Source: Natronospira sp. (lineage in GTDB: Bacteria > Pseudomonadota > Gammaproteobacteria > Natronospirales > Natronospiraceae). From it: a stretch of DNA of 41,083 nt. Both the position numbers and the translations under genes were made by a program. The stretch lies in the NCBI GenBank assembly GCA_003558125.1, contig PWMQ01000105.1:1-41083 (forward strand), written 5' to 3'. The notes beneath the pieces were generated by a model that searched no databases, was not told the DNA's origin, and saw only the letters and a list, made by a program, of their open reading frames with translations. Below, in pieces: positions 16,284 to 25,369 of the stretch; the stretch's first letter is position 1; each line of letters begins with the position of its first letter.

Positions 16284-18028
16284 ATGCAGGGGCGAACAGC
16301 ATGAGCCACAAGCCAGTGGAAAGCCGCAGAGCACTGCGGGTGATTCCTGGGTTAGCCGCCGGATTCCTGATGGCGGCCTGTGCCACCCAGCCCTTCGGCG
16401 ATGACACCAGAGAGCGCATGGATCAGGTGCTGGCCGACAGCCTCCGGGCCCTGGAAAACGACAGGCCACCGCCGGAAGTCTCGGAAGCACTGATTCCCGG
16501 AGAGCGGGATCGTACCGAGCCGGCCGCTCGTGATCGGGGCGAGGAACGCTTCGACGTGTCGGTACGAAATGTCCCGGCCGAGACCTTTTTCATGGGGCTG
16601 GTTGAGGATACCGACTACAACATGATCGTTGATGAGGCGGTGGAGGGTCGGATCAGTCTCAACCTGCGCAATGTCACCATCCCGGAAGTGATGGAGGCGG
16701 TGCGCGAGGTTTATGGATTCGAATACCGCGAGCTGGCCGGAGGCTACCTGGTTCGCCCGGCGGGGCTGCAGACTCGTGTGTTCAATATCGATGCCCTCAC
16801 CATTACTCGCGAAGGCCAGTCCAGTACCCGAGTCAGCTCCGGATCCGTCAGCGATGGTCATGGTGGCAGCCGGGGCACAATGGGCACCCGGGGCTTTGGC
16901 GGAACCCCAAGCCGAACGGGTGGTGAGGATCGGATTGTCGGTACGCGCATTGAGACCGAAACCAAGTCGGATTTCTGGGCCGACATAGAGAGCACCCTAG
17001 AGGCCATTGTCGCCGACAGCGACGGCGGTCGCGTGATTCTCAACCCCCAATCCGGCACCGTGGCTGTTCGCGCCATGCCCTCCGAGCTACGTGAGATTGA
17101 GGAGTATCTGGGTACCATTCAGCGCAATATTGGTCGTCAGGTCGTGCTGGAGGCCAAGATTCTCGAGGTGGAACTGCGCGATGAGTTTCGCTCCGGAATC
17201 AATTGGGGCGGGCTCTATACCGACGGCGATGATGGCGCCTTCATTGGTCAGGTGGGTGGTCCCGACGTCTTCAATGAAGGCCTCTCCTCCATTGCCGGCA
17301 GCCAGCAAAGCCTGATGCCGGGCAGCGAACTGTCGGGTCTGAGTACCGAGGCCATTGGCGGCAGTTTCGCCGCCACCCTGAATATCGGTAATGATTTCCG
17401 TGCCTTTGTCGAGCTGCTGTCGCGGCAGGGAGAAACCCGGGTGCTATCCAGCCCGCGGGTCTCCACGGTCAATAATCAGAAGGCCGTGATCAAGGTCGGC
17501 AGTGATGAATTCTTTGTCACCGGCATCCAGACCGGTGGTGCTTTCGGTGCCGCGGGCGCCTCCACCCAGCGCAATGTGGAGTTGACCCCGTTCTTCTCCG
17601 GTATTGCCCTGGATGTGACGCCCCAGATCAGTGAAAGCAATGAAGTCACCCTGCATATTCACCCCACGGTCAGTCAGGTTACCGATCAGCGCAAGGACCT
17701 TACCGTGGGAGGAGAGACCGACAGTCTGCCTCTGGCCTTCAGCGAAGTCCGCGAATCGGATAGCATCGTCCGAGCCCGGAGTGGACAGATCGTGGTCATT
17801 GGCGGTTTGATGCAGAATCAGATGCGGGATGAGACCTTCTCTACCCCGGTACTGGGCAGCATCCCCGTGCTGGGTAATCTCTTCCGCCAGACCCGCCAGC
17901 GGGAAGCCAAGACCGAGCTGGTGATCCTGCTGCGGCCGGTGGTGGTGGAGAACGACGAGCAGTGGAATGAAATGACCCGGGATTACCGGGATCAGATTCG
18001 AGACATGCGCCGTCCGGGACGTCGATGA
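16280..18028 (+). CDS. mshL: MSHA pilus secretin MshL
   Basis: This is the outer-membrane secretin through which the pilus exits. The 582-residue protein is a predicted lipoprotein: the segment GLAAGFLMAAC has the acylated cysteine at residue 34. A short N-domain (about 88-160, FDVSVRNVPAETFFMGLVED) is followed by a Gly/Ser/Thr-rich stretch (about 180-215) and the secretin barrel domain (about 290-575) with VLSSPRVSTVNNQKAVIKVG, VTPQISESNEVTLHIHPTVS and SGQIVVIGGLMQNQM, then PVLGSIPVLGNLFR. ATG 16280 overlaps the mshK TGA. The gene is complete and intact. Confidence 0.95.
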   Translation: MNAGANSMSHKPVESRRALRVIPGLAAGFLMAACATQPFGDDTRERMDQVLADSLRALENDRPPPEVSEALIPGERDRTEPAARDRGEERFDVSVRNVPAETFFMGLVEDTDYNMIVDEAVEGRISLNLRNVTIPEVMEAVREVYGFEYRELAGGYLVRPAGLQTRVFNIDALTITREGQSSTRVSSGSVSDGHGGSRGTMGTRGFGGTPSRTGGEDRIVGTRIETETKSDFWADIESTLEAIVADSDGGRVILNPQSGTVAVRAMPSELREIEEYLGTIQRNIGRQVVLEAKILEVELRDEFRSGINWGGLYTDGDDGAFIGQVGGPDVFNEGLSSIAGSQQSLMPGSELSGLSTEAIGGSFAATLNIGNDFRAFVELLSRQGETRVLSSPRVSTVNNQKAVIKVGSDEFFVTGIQTGGAFGAAGASTQRNVELTPFFSGIALDVTPQISESNEVTLHIHPTVSQVTDQRKDLTVGGETDSLPLAFSEVRESDSIVRARSGQIVVIGGLMQNQMRDETFSTPVLGSIPVLGNLFRQTRQREAKTELVILLRPVVVENDEQWNEMTRDYRDQIRDMRRPGRR

Positions 18029-18948
18029 GTCTGTACCTGTCGCATTTCGGCCTGCAGGAGTATCCCTTCTCGCTGACGCCGGATACCGACTTCTATTACC
18101 ACAGCCAGCCCCACCAGGAAGCGCTCAATGTGCTCCTGGTGGCGCTGCGTTCAGGCGAAGGTTTTCTCAAGGTGACCGGCGAAGTGGGGCTGGGCAAGAC
18201 CCTGCTCTGTCGCATGCTCCTGGAAGCATTGGAGGATGAAGCGGTCACGGCCTATATCCCCAATCCTCATCTGTCTCCCGCCTCCATGCGCCTGGCACTG
18301 GCTCGGGAGCTGGGTCTCAACCCTGACGACGAGCTCAGTCAGGAGCAGTTGCTCCAGCGCATTCAGGATCGCCTGCTCCTGCTGGCCCGGGAAGAACGCC
18401 CGGTGGTGCTCTGCCTTGATGAGGCACAGCAGCTCCCGGAGGCGACCCTTGAAGCTGTCCGCTTGCTGACCAATCTGGAAACGGAAAAACGCAAGCTGAT
18501 ACAGGTCGTCCTCTTCGGTCAGCCAGAATTGGACGAGCGCCTGGCTCGACCATCCGTGCGCCAGTTGCGGCAGCGGATTACCTTCAGCTATCGCCTGCGC
18601 CAGCTCGATGCCGACGCCATTGCCGCCTATGTGCGCCATCGCCTGCGTGTCGCGGGTTACCGCGGGGCACCCCTGTTCGCCCGTCCCGCCCTCAAGGCCC
18701 TCTACCAGGGCAGTTTTGGAACCCCGCGACTGGTCAACGTCCTCGCCCACAAGGCCTTGATGGCCGCCTGGGGTGAGGGAGAGGATCAGGTGACTCGACG
18801 GCATGTACGTCGCGCCATCGATGATACGGAAGGTGCCCGACAGCGTACGCTGGCGCGTCCTTATGTCCTTGCTGCCTGTGCGGTGGGCGTTATGGCGACG
18901 GTCGCCCTGCTGGCCGGCTGGTTCGGCCTTCAGGGGGTGCGCCCATGA
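18025..18948 (+). CDS. mshM: MSHA biogenesis ATPase MshM (ExeA-like AAA)
   Basis: The 307-residue AAA ATPase has Walker A GEVGLGKT at 52-59 and Walker B VVLCLDEAQ at 127-135. The N-terminus LSHFGLQEYPFSLTPDTDFYY is the standard start of the ExeA/GspA group. A C-terminal hydrophobic helix (about 282-302) anchors it in the inner membrane, with little periplasmic sequence after it. ExeA-type proteins help place secretins across the cell wall; MshM is thought to have a similar role. Its start overlaps the mshL stop by 4 bases. Confidence 0.93.
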   Translation: MSLYLSHFGLQEYPFSLTPDTDFYYHSQPHQEALNVLLVALRSGEGFLKVTGEVGLGKTLLCRMLLEALEDEAVTAYIPNPHLSPASMRLALARELGLNPDDELSQEQLLQRIQDRLLLLAREERPVVLCLDEAQQLPEATLEAVRLLTNLETEKRKLIQVVLFGQPELDERLARPSVRQLRQRITFSYRLRQLDADAIAAYVRHRLRVAGYRGAPLFARPALKALYQGSFGTPRLVNVLAHKALMAAWGEGEDQVTRRHVRRAIDDTEGARQRTLARPYVLAACAVGVMATVALLAGWFGLQGVRP

Positions 18949-20306
18949 GTCTCATCAACCAGATGTTGCGGGACCTGGAGCAGCAGCGAGATACCGCCGC
19001 TGAGCGCGGCGATGTGCATGCCGTTGCCGGTCAGCGGCCCCGCTATCTTGCCCTGTCACTTGCCATTGGCCTGGCGCTGATCATCCCCATTGGTGTCCTG
19101 GCCTGGTTCTGGCTCGGCCCTCAGGAGCCGGCGCCCGTCATGGAAGAGCAGCTCGTCCTGCCTCTGGAGACCAGTCTGATCGACCTGGCGCCCGCACCGG
19201 AGCCGCCACTGCCGCGCCTGCACGCCATCGAACGGGTGGAGACCCGTGACGGCCCTATTCTCCGCCTTGAGCTGGATGGCGACAGTGATTACCGCCGCCG
19301 CAGCTCGGCGCCCGACCGACTGGTGCTTGAGCTGCGCGCTGAGATCCCGGCGGATATCGATGCGGATCTGCCGCCCGGGGTGGACGGAATTGACTGGGAA
19401 GCGATCGCCGAGGATCAGCAGCGCCTGGAAATCCGCTTCAGCGAACTTCAGTCTGGCCCTCTCTATGCCGAAACCATTCGGGACGGTGGCGAACGCCTGT
19501 TGTTGGTTCTTGATGAACCAATCGGCGCCCCCGAAGAGCCGGCGACCGCCGAGTCATCAGGCGCCGTCGTCTCCGCGACGGAAGCCGTCGAAGATTCGAC
19601 CCATGATCTGCCGGCCCCCACCGAGACCCGAGAAGAAGAGCCGGCAGAGCCAATGGTCGCCGAGGCCCAGGAGCCCGATGACAGTGAGATGCGCCGCGAA
19701 CGACGACAGCGTAGCGATGCAGAGCGTGCTGCCGAAGCCTGGTCCGGGGCGCGGAAAGCCATAGATCAGGGCCGATCGCGACAGGCCGAGAGCGCGCTGC
19801 AGCGCTTGCTCGATATCCAGCCCGAGCATGTAGCCGGACGCGAGGCGCTGGCCGATCTCCTGGTTGATCAGGGCCGTCTTGGGGAGGCCGAGCAGCTATT
19901 GGCAGAGGCCCTGGCCGTGGCCGCATTACCCGCTTCGGACCAGGGCTTCTTCGCTCGCCAGCGGGCGCGGTTGTGGCTGGGACGGGGGGATCCTGAACAG
20001 GCCGTGGCAGTGCTGGAGGCGGTGTGGCTGGAAGTCTGTGACAGCAGCGACACTGGCGCCTTGCTGGCCGGTCTGTACTATCAGGCCAGTGAATATGAAC
20101 AAGCCGCTGAGCTCTACGAGAACTTGCTGTCCCGCTTTTCCCAACGCGGGGCATGGTGGATGGGACTGGGCCTGGCTCGGGAGGCCCTGGGCGAGCCCAC
20201 CGCGGCCATCGCCGCTTACGAGGCGGCACTCAGCGACGATCAGCTCAGAGCAGCGGTTAGAGAGTATCTGGCGGAACGTATCGATGTTCTGACAGGGTCG
20301 CCTTAA
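18945..20306 (+). CDS. mshN: MSHA biogenesis protein MshN (TPR)
   Basis: The 453-residue protein begins MSLINQMLRDLEQQR, a start shared by MshN and GspB-like partners of ExeA ATPases. A transmembrane helix (about 34-57) is followed by a periplasmic beta-rich segment (about 85-190) that resembles an AMIN-like fold, a proline/glutamate-rich linker (about 195-250) and tetratricopeptide repeats (about 265-445, for example SALQRLLDIQPEHVAGREAL and EQAAELYENLLSRF). It probably links MshM to the cell wall and secretin. It overlaps mshM by 4 bases. Confidence 0.9.
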   Translation: MSLINQMLRDLEQQRDTAAERGDVHAVAGQRPRYLALSLAIGLALIIPIGVLAWFWLGPQEPAPVMEEQLVLPLETSLIDLAPAPEPPLPRLHAIERVETRDGPILRLELDGDSDYRRRSSAPDRLVLELRAEIPADIDADLPPGVDGIDWEAIAEDQQRLEIRFSELQSGPLYAETIRDGGERLLLVLDEPIGAPEEPATAESSGAVVSATEAVEDSTHDLPAPTETREEEPAEPMVAEAQEPDDSEMRRERRQRSDAERAAEAWSGARKAIDQGRSRQAESALQRLLDIQPEHVAGREALADLLVDQGRLGEAEQLLAEALAVAALPASDQGFFARQRARLWLGRGDPEQAVAVLEAVWLEVCDSSDTGALLAGLYYQASEYEQAAELYENLLSRFSQRGAWWMGLGLAREALGEPTAAIAAYEAALSDDQLRAAVREYLAERIDVLTGSP

Positions 20307-20332
20307 GGCGAGGCAACAGGAGACAGGCGCGC

Positions 20333-22084
20333 ATGAATCGCAAGCAGAAAATCCGCATTGGCGACCTTCTGGTCCAGCACAAGGTGATTTCGGAAAGCCA
20401 GCTGGAACAGGCCCTGGCCGAGCAGAAAACCAGCGGGCGCAAGCTGGGGCGTGTCCTTATCGACCTTGGCTATGTCACCGAGGATCAGATTCTTGAACTG
20501 CTGTCCCGCCAGTTGGACATTCCTCATATCGACATTCGCCATTTTCGCTTCGATCCGGAAGTGGCTCGTCGTCTGCCCGAGACCCATTCCCGTCGTTATC
20601 GGGCCCTGCCCCTGTCTGCCGAGGAAGATGGCAGTGTGCTCGTGGCCATGGCCGATCCCACGGATATCTTTGCCTTTGACGAGATCCAGCGATTGCTGGG
20701 CGTGAATGTTCGGGTCGGCATTGTCCGTGAGGCGGACTTGCTGCGCACCATTGATCTGGTCTACCGGCGTACCGAGGAAATCAGCAGCCTGGCCGAGGAG
20801 CTGGGTGAGGAACTATCCGAAGGTGATTATGACCTGGATGAGTTATTGGAAGCCGAAGAGGTCAATGACGCCCCGGTTATCCGATTGCTGCAATCCATGT
20901 TTGAAGATGCCGTCCAGGTCAACGCCTCGGACATTCATATCGAGCCGGACGATCAGGTCCTGCGAATCCGTCAGCGTGTGGATGGTGTGCTTCAGGAACA
21001 GGTCATTGAGGGCAAGCGAATCGCCTCTGCCCTGGTGACCCGCCTGAAACTGATGTCGCAGTTGGATATCTCGGAAAAGCGCCTGCCCCAGGACGGCCGT
21101 TTTTCCATCAACGTCAAGGGCCGCACCATCGATGTGCGTCTGTCTACCATGCCCATCGCCCATGGTGAATCCGTGGTCATGCGCTTGCTGGATCAGTCCG
21201 CCGGCGTGATGGAACTGGAACAGCTGGGGATCCCGGACGATATGTTGCCGCGCATCAAGCGTCTGGTCAGCAAGCCCCAGGGCATGGTCCTGGTTACCGG
21301 TCCCACCGGCAGCGGCAAGACCACCACCCTTTATGCCGCCTTGAATTACGTTAACCGACCCGACAACAAGATCATTACCGTGGAAGATCCGGTGGAATAC
21401 CGACTCTCCCGCATCAACCAGGTTCAGGTCCACCCCAGAATCGGCCTGGATTTCTCCCGCGTATTGCGGACCGCCCTGCGTCAGGATCCGGACATTATTC
21501 TCGTGGGGGAGATGCGTGACAAGGAAACCGTGGATATTGGCTTAAGGGCCGCCATGACTGGCCATATGGTCCTCTCCACCCTGCATACCAACAGCGCTGT
21601 GGCCACTATCAATCGCCTATTGGACATGGGCGCCCCTGGCTACATGTTGGCGGCGTCCCTCGATGCCGTGATCGCCCAGCGACTGGTACGCCGGGTCTGC
21701 GATAGCTGCGGGCGGGACAAGGAGCCGGATGTTCATCAGCTCGCCTGGCTGCGGGCCCGTCTTGGCCCCGGGCGTGCCGATGGCATGCGTTTTCGGGAAG
21801 GGCGCGGCTGTCCCTATTGCGGTAACAGCGGCTATCGCGGGCGCGTAGGGGTTTACGAATTGCTGGAACTGGATGGCGCTCTAACTGATGCGCTCCGACG
21901 GGAAGACCTGGATGAATTTGCGTCCCAGGCCGAGCGGCGAAGCAATTTCAAGCCCCTGGTCATGTGTGCCCTGGATTATGCTGAACAGGGCGTCACTTCT
22001 CTTTCTGAAGTCATCCGCCTGGCGGGCGGCATGGAAGGTGAACCCAGTGTGCCGGATCTGGAATTGAACATGAGTGACGCCTAG
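20333..22084 (+). CDS. mshE: MSHA pilus extension ATPase MshE
   Basis: This is the hexameric motor that drives pilus assembly. The 583-residue protein has two consecutive N-terminal MshEN-type repeats (about 8-31 RIGDLLVQHKVI..QALAEQ and 37-60 KLGRVLIDLGYV..LLSRQ), the module shown in Vibrio MshE to bind cyclic di-GMP. The ATPase core has Walker A GPTGSGKT at 323-330, an acidic box, Walker B PDIILVGEMRD near 386-396 and the His box HMVLSTLHTN. Paired CxxC zinc motifs (456-459 and 493-496) are typical of GspE/PilB motors. AGGAGA lies 9 bases before the ATG. Confidence 0.96.
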   Translation: MNRKQKIRIGDLLVQHKVISESQLEQALAEQKTSGRKLGRVLIDLGYVTEDQILELLSRQLDIPHIDIRHFRFDPEVARRLPETHSRRYRALPLSAEEDGSVLVAMADPTDIFAFDEIQRLLGVNVRVGIVREADLLRTIDLVYRRTEEISSLAEELGEELSEGDYDLDELLEAEEVNDAPVIRLLQSMFEDAVQVNASDIHIEPDDQVLRIRQRVDGVLQEQVIEGKRIASALVTRLKLMSQLDISEKRLPQDGRFSINVKGRTIDVRLSTMPIAHGESVVMRLLDQSAGVMELEQLGIPDDMLPRIKRLVSKPQGMVLVTGPTGSGKTTTLYAALNYVNRPDNKIITVEDPVEYRLSRINQVQVHPRIGLDFSRVLRTALRQDPDIILVGEMRDKETVDIGLRAAMTGHMVLSTLHTNSAVATINRLLDMGAPGYMLAASLDAVIAQRLVRRVCDSCGRDKEPDVHQLAWLRARLGPGRADGMRFREGRGCPYCGNSGYRGRVGVYELLELDGALTDALRREDLDEFASQAERRSNFKPLVMCALDYAEQGVTSLSEVIRLAGGMEGEPSVPDLELNMSDA

Positions 22085-22107
22085 GCGTTAGCGGGAGCGG
22101 AGCAAGC

Positions 22108-23322
22108 ATGCCTGTCTACAAGTACAAGGGGCGCACCGGCCGTGGCGAGGCTGTGCGCGGCAACCTCGAGGCCGATGACCCGGATGCAGTTGCACGCCAA
22201 CTGTTCAATACCGGCATTACCCCCATTGAAATAGAAGCGGCCCCGGACCGCAGTGAACGCGGCCACCAACTGCAACTGTTCCGCCCCCATCCCAAGATTG
22301 ATGACCTGATTCTCTTTACCCGGCAGATGTACTCTCTGACCAAGGCAGGGGTCCCCTTGATCCGAGGTTTGCGAGGACTCATTGAGTCCACCCGTAACGA
22401 GATTCTCCAGGAGGCCCTGGAAGATGTGGTGGATGCCCTGGAGTCAGGGCGGGATCTCTCCAGCAGCCTGGCGCGCCATGCCAATATCTTTGGGCCGCTG
22501 TATATCAATATCGTCAGAGTGGGCGAGAACTCAGGCAATCTGGAAGAATCCTTTCGGCGCCTGGCGCAGTACCTGCAGCTTGACCGTGACACCCGTCGCC
22601 GGGTCAAGAGCGCGCTGATGTATCCGACCATGGTCATTGCTGCCATCGTGATTGCCATCGGCGTGGTGACTGTTTGGGTGATTCCTGCCTTCTCGCGCAT
22701 GTTCGCCAGCTTTGACGCCGAACTACCCCTGGCCACCCGCGGTATCATCGCGGTCTCTGATTTCGCCCAGTCCTGGTGGCATGTATTGTTGGTGGCAATC
22801 GCCCTGTTCATCGCCTGGTTTCGCTGGTGGTCCAGGACCGACAAGGGCAGTCGTCACTGGGATCGCTGGAAGCTCGGAATACCCGCCGTGGGCAGCATAA
22901 TCTTGCGCGCCACCCTGGCCCGTTTCGCCCGAACCTTTGCGATCTGCTTCAAGGCCGGCGTCCCCCTGGTCCAGGCGCTTACACTGGTCTCTCGGGCCAT
23001 CGACAATGCCTGGCTGGGTGACCGTGTCGCCGGCATGCGCAATGGCGTGGAACGCGGTGAAAGCCTCCACCGAACCGCTCGCGCGGCCGGCATATTCACT
23101 CCTCTGGTGCTGCAGATGATTCAGGTGGGTGAAGAAACCGGCGCCGTCGATGAAATGCTGGAAGAGGCGGCGGATTTCTACGAGCGTGAGGTGGACTACG
23201 ATATTCAGAATCTCTCCGCCATCATCGAGCCAATCCTCATCATCTTCGTGGGCATCCTGGTGTTGCTGCTGGCACTGGGTATCTTCCTGCCGATGTGGGA
23301 CCTGGCCCGGGTGGCCATGTAG
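22108..23322 (+). CDS. mshG: MSHA inner-membrane platform protein MshG (GspF/PilC)
   Basis: The 404-residue protein begins PVYKYKGRTGRGEAVRGNLE, the standard GspF/PilC N-terminus, and contains two copies of the T2SSF domain (about 70-190 and 270-395), each with the pattern FTRQMYSLTKAGVPL / FARTFAICFKAGVPL and a GE(N/E)(S/T)G motif (VGENSGNLEES; VGEETGAVDEM). Three hydrophobic helices are near 172-195, 220-237 and 372-395. The protein is the platform on which MshE acts. It starts 23 bases after mshE and is complete. Confidence 0.95.
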   Translation: MPVYKYKGRTGRGEAVRGNLEADDPDAVARQLFNTGITPIEIEAAPDRSERGHQLQLFRPHPKIDDLILFTRQMYSLTKAGVPLIRGLRGLIESTRNEILQEALEDVVDALESGRDLSSSLARHANIFGPLYINIVRVGENSGNLEESFRRLAQYLQLDRDTRRRVKSALMYPTMVIAAIVIAIGVVTVWVIPAFSRMFASFDAELPLATRGIIAVSDFAQSWWHVLLVAIALFIAWFRWWSRTDKGSRHWDRWKLGIPAVGSIILRATLARFARTFAICFKAGVPLVQALTLVSRAIDNAWLGDRVAGMRNGVERGESLHRTARAAGIFTPLVLQMIQVGEETGAVDEMLEEAADFYEREVDYDIQNLSAIIEPILIIFVGILVLLLALGIFLPMWDLARVAM

Positions 23323-23325
23323 CGG

Positions 23326-23889
23326 ATGCTCTGGGCCGTAGCAAGGCATCAAAACCACAGCCGTGATCGGGGATTTACCCTGATCGAGCTGCTGGTGGTG
23401 ATGACCCTTGTGGTGGTTTTGGTCCTCACTGCGATGGAGAACCTGCTGCCCCTGACTGGCGAGGCCGAACGGGTGGCCGTGGAACGAAACCGAGTCGCCA
23501 TCGATACCAGTCTCCGCCACGCCGCCGCAGAGCGTCTGCTCAGTCAGGGCCGCGATGGAGTCAGGGCATTGGAAGGGCAGAACCCTGTCAGTCTGCTGGA
23601 GCGGCCGCCGTCCAACTATCTGGGTGAGAAACCGGGCGCCACCCCTGACACCGTGCCACCGGGACATTGGTATTGGGATCCGGAAGGGGAGTGGCTGATC
23701 TACCGGGTTCGCCATGGCCGTTATTTCGACAGTGACTCAGGCGATCCGCCCCATATCCGCTATCGACTGGTCCGGGAAGGGGGAGAACGCTTCTTCACCT
23801 TGCGCCTGGAAAGCGCTCATAGCTATCGCTGGGATACCGATGGATCAGAGCTGGCTCGATGGATCCTGGCCGGGGACGCAGGCAGGTAA
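23326..23889 (+). CDS. prepilin-like protein (type IV class III signal)
   Basis: The 187-residue protein has a short basic leader ending in RDRG followed by FTLIELLVVMTLVVVLVLTA, the canonical prepilin peptidase site (cleavage between G and F, with Glu at +5). After the hydrophobic helix is a globular domain with GHWYWDPEGEWLIYRVRHGRYF. It starts 4 bases after mshG. It is likely a minor pilin of the MSHA system, in a position where mshF/mshB occur in Vibrio; it is longer and lacks the cysteine pair of many major pilins, so I do not call it MshA. Confidence 0.8.
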   Translation: MLWAVARHQNHSRDRGFTLIELLVVMTLVVVLVLTAMENLLPLTGEAERVAVERNRVAIDTSLRHAAAERLLSQGRDGVRALEGQNPVSLLERPPSNYLGEKPGATPDTVPPGHWYWDPEGEWLIYRVRHGRYFDSDSGDPPHIRYRLVREGGERFFTLRLESAHSYRWDTDGSELARWILAGDAGR

Positions 23890-23966
23890 GCAGCAAACGA
23901 GGACTTGCCCCGGGCAAAGGCTGTATCCACAATGCAGGTGGGGCGGGAAAAACATAGGGAGATAAT

Positions 23967-24569
23967 ATGGATACGGGGACGATGCTGCTTGAAGCGGCGG
24001 TACTGTTTTTTATCATTGTCGGGCTGCTCGCTGCAGCACTGGGTTTGATCCTGATGTTGGCACCGGACGGATTCCAGCGCATGGCTGAAGGTTTTAACCG
24101 GCAATGGTCCACCCGGCGCGCCATGCGGGAACTGGAACTCCCGCGTTACTACGAGCGCTTCTTCTACCGCCATCATCGCTGGGCGGGTGGTCTGATTCTG
24201 CTCGCCGCCCTGTGGTTCTTCTTTGGTTTTGTGCTCCACTTGTCTCCTGCGGAGGCAGCAGGGGCACTACCCGGAATCCCCTGGATATGGGAGGCGCTTT
24301 TCTGGTTCCTGATCGTGGCCAATGCCGCGGCCGCGGTCATTGCCCTGGTCATCCTGCTTCGCCCGAGCGCCCTCAAGCCCCTGGAAAAGATCGCCAATCA
24401 TTGGGTCTCAGTCCGGCAGGCGACGCGCAAGATGGAAGAATCCGACAATCGTTTTGATGACTTCGCCCGTCGTCATCACCGTGCCACCGGCTTCATCCTG
24501 GTCCTGGCCGGGGTCTTCCTGATGGTCAGTTTCGGGGTCATCCTGGGCACCGGTGGTGCGCCCAGCTAG
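23967..24569 (+). CDS. four-helix membrane protein with internal duplication, unknown function
   Basis: The 200-residue protein has four hydrophobic segments (about 8-32, 72-90, 112-132, 172-192). Two halves align by eye: a hydrophobic helix, a stretch with F/L-x-R-M/PL-E, a basic helix (FNRQWSTRRAMRELELPRYYERFFYRHHR shape in the first; ANHWVSVRQATRKMEESDNR then FARRHHR in the second), then another helix starting AGG/ATGFIL. The motif FxRxHHR occurs before helix 2 and helix 4. AGGGAGA precedes the ATG. It follows the prepilin gene by 77 bases on the same strand; whether it belongs to the pilus operon is unclear. Its stop overlaps trmO by 4 bases at a CTAG. Confidence 0.8.
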   Translation: MDTGTMLLEAAVLFFIIVGLLAAALGLILMLAPDGFQRMAEGFNRQWSTRRAMRELELPRYYERFFYRHHRWAGGLILLAALWFFFGFVLHLSPAEAAGALPGIPWIWEALFWFLIVANAAAAVIALVILLRPSALKPLEKIANHWVSVRQATRKMEESDNRFDDFARRHHRATGFILVLAGVFLMVSFGVILGTGGAPS

Positions 24570-25237
24570 TCAGCGGCATCAACTGAGAGGACCTCAACCA
24601 CGTCCTCGCAAATCCGCCATTGCACTTCCAGACCGGCCAAATTGCTGAAATAGATTCGCTCGGGATCCTCGTGATAGGCCGGCCTCGGGTCCAGGCCAAG
24701 GGTCTGGGCAAGCAGTGAACGAAGGCGATTTCCCTCCGCCATTTGCGCCAGAGAGGACTCGGCTTGCCGGCTAAGACTCACGGTGAGGGTGGCTGGAACC
24801 TCATCGGCAAAGCCCCCCTGCGCCGAGACACAATCCGCCCAGGGCAGATAGGGCTTGATGTCCAGTACCGGCGTGCCGTCCAGAATGTCCACTCCGCTGA
24901 CGTGAAGACAGACGCCGTCGTCGCAATCAATTCCCTCCAGCCTGAATACGGAAAGCCCGATGGGGTTGGGCCGGAAGGGCGATCGGCTGGCGAATACCCC
25001 CAGGCGGCGGTTGCCTCCCAGCCGCGGCGGTCGTACCGTCGGTCTCCAGCCCTGCGCTTGATGGAACTGGAAAAGCAGCCAGATGTGGCTGTAGCCCTCC
25101 AGGCCGCGCACCGCCTCGGGACGGGCAAAGGCGGGGCGGAGGACCACCCGCCCCTGGGACGAGGGCGCCTGCCCCGCTTGGCGAGGAATGCCGAATTTTT
25201 CCGGAAAGTCGGTAAACAGGTCAGCGATGATGTCCAT
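24566..25237 (-). CDS. trmO: tRNA (N6-threonylcarbamoyladenosine(37)-N6)-methyltransferase TrmO
   Basis: TrmO (TsaA/YaeB) methylates the t6A37 base of certain threonine tRNAs using S-adenosylmethionine. The 223-residue product shows PEKFGIPRQAG near the N-terminus, GLEGYSHIWLLFQFHQA, GWRPTVRPPRLGGNRRLGVFASRSPFRPNPIG, and DGTPVLDIKPYLP, with the C-terminal DPRPAYHEDPERIY; these match E. coli TsaA in order. I used ATG 25237, which aligns with the family start; a longer frame has no family match, and the ribosome-binding site for 25237 is weak. It is convergent with the upstream membrane protein, with overlapping stops. Confidence 0.94.
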   Translation of the reverse strand: MDIIADLFTDFPEKFGIPRQAGQAPSSQGRVVLRPAFARPEAVRGLEGYSHIWLLFQFHQAQGWRPTVRPPRLGGNRRLGVFASRSPFRPNPIGLSVFRLEGIDCDDGVCLHVSGVDILDGTPVLDIKPYLPWADCVSAQGGFADEVPATLTVSLSRQAESSLAQMAEGNRLRSLLAQTLGLDPRPAYHEDPERIYFSNLAGLEVQWRICEDVVEVLSVDAAD

Positions 25238-25300
25238 GGTTGCCGAGTATGCCAGCCGTGACGCCGGGTCAGAAGCACCCACCCCGCTGGCGTGGACGGC

Positions 25301-25309
25301 TGGTACAAT
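25301..25309 (+). promoter_or_regulatory. extended -10 promoter for hemH
   Basis: TGGTACAAT matches the extended -10 form and lies 61 bases before the hemH ATG, within the divergent trmO/hemH gap. No good -35 was found. Confidence 0.45.
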
Positions 25310-25369
25310 ATCGGTCCCGAGCGCACCGTCGCCGACCCTGTTTTTGATGACCCGAGGCAAGCCAGTCCC

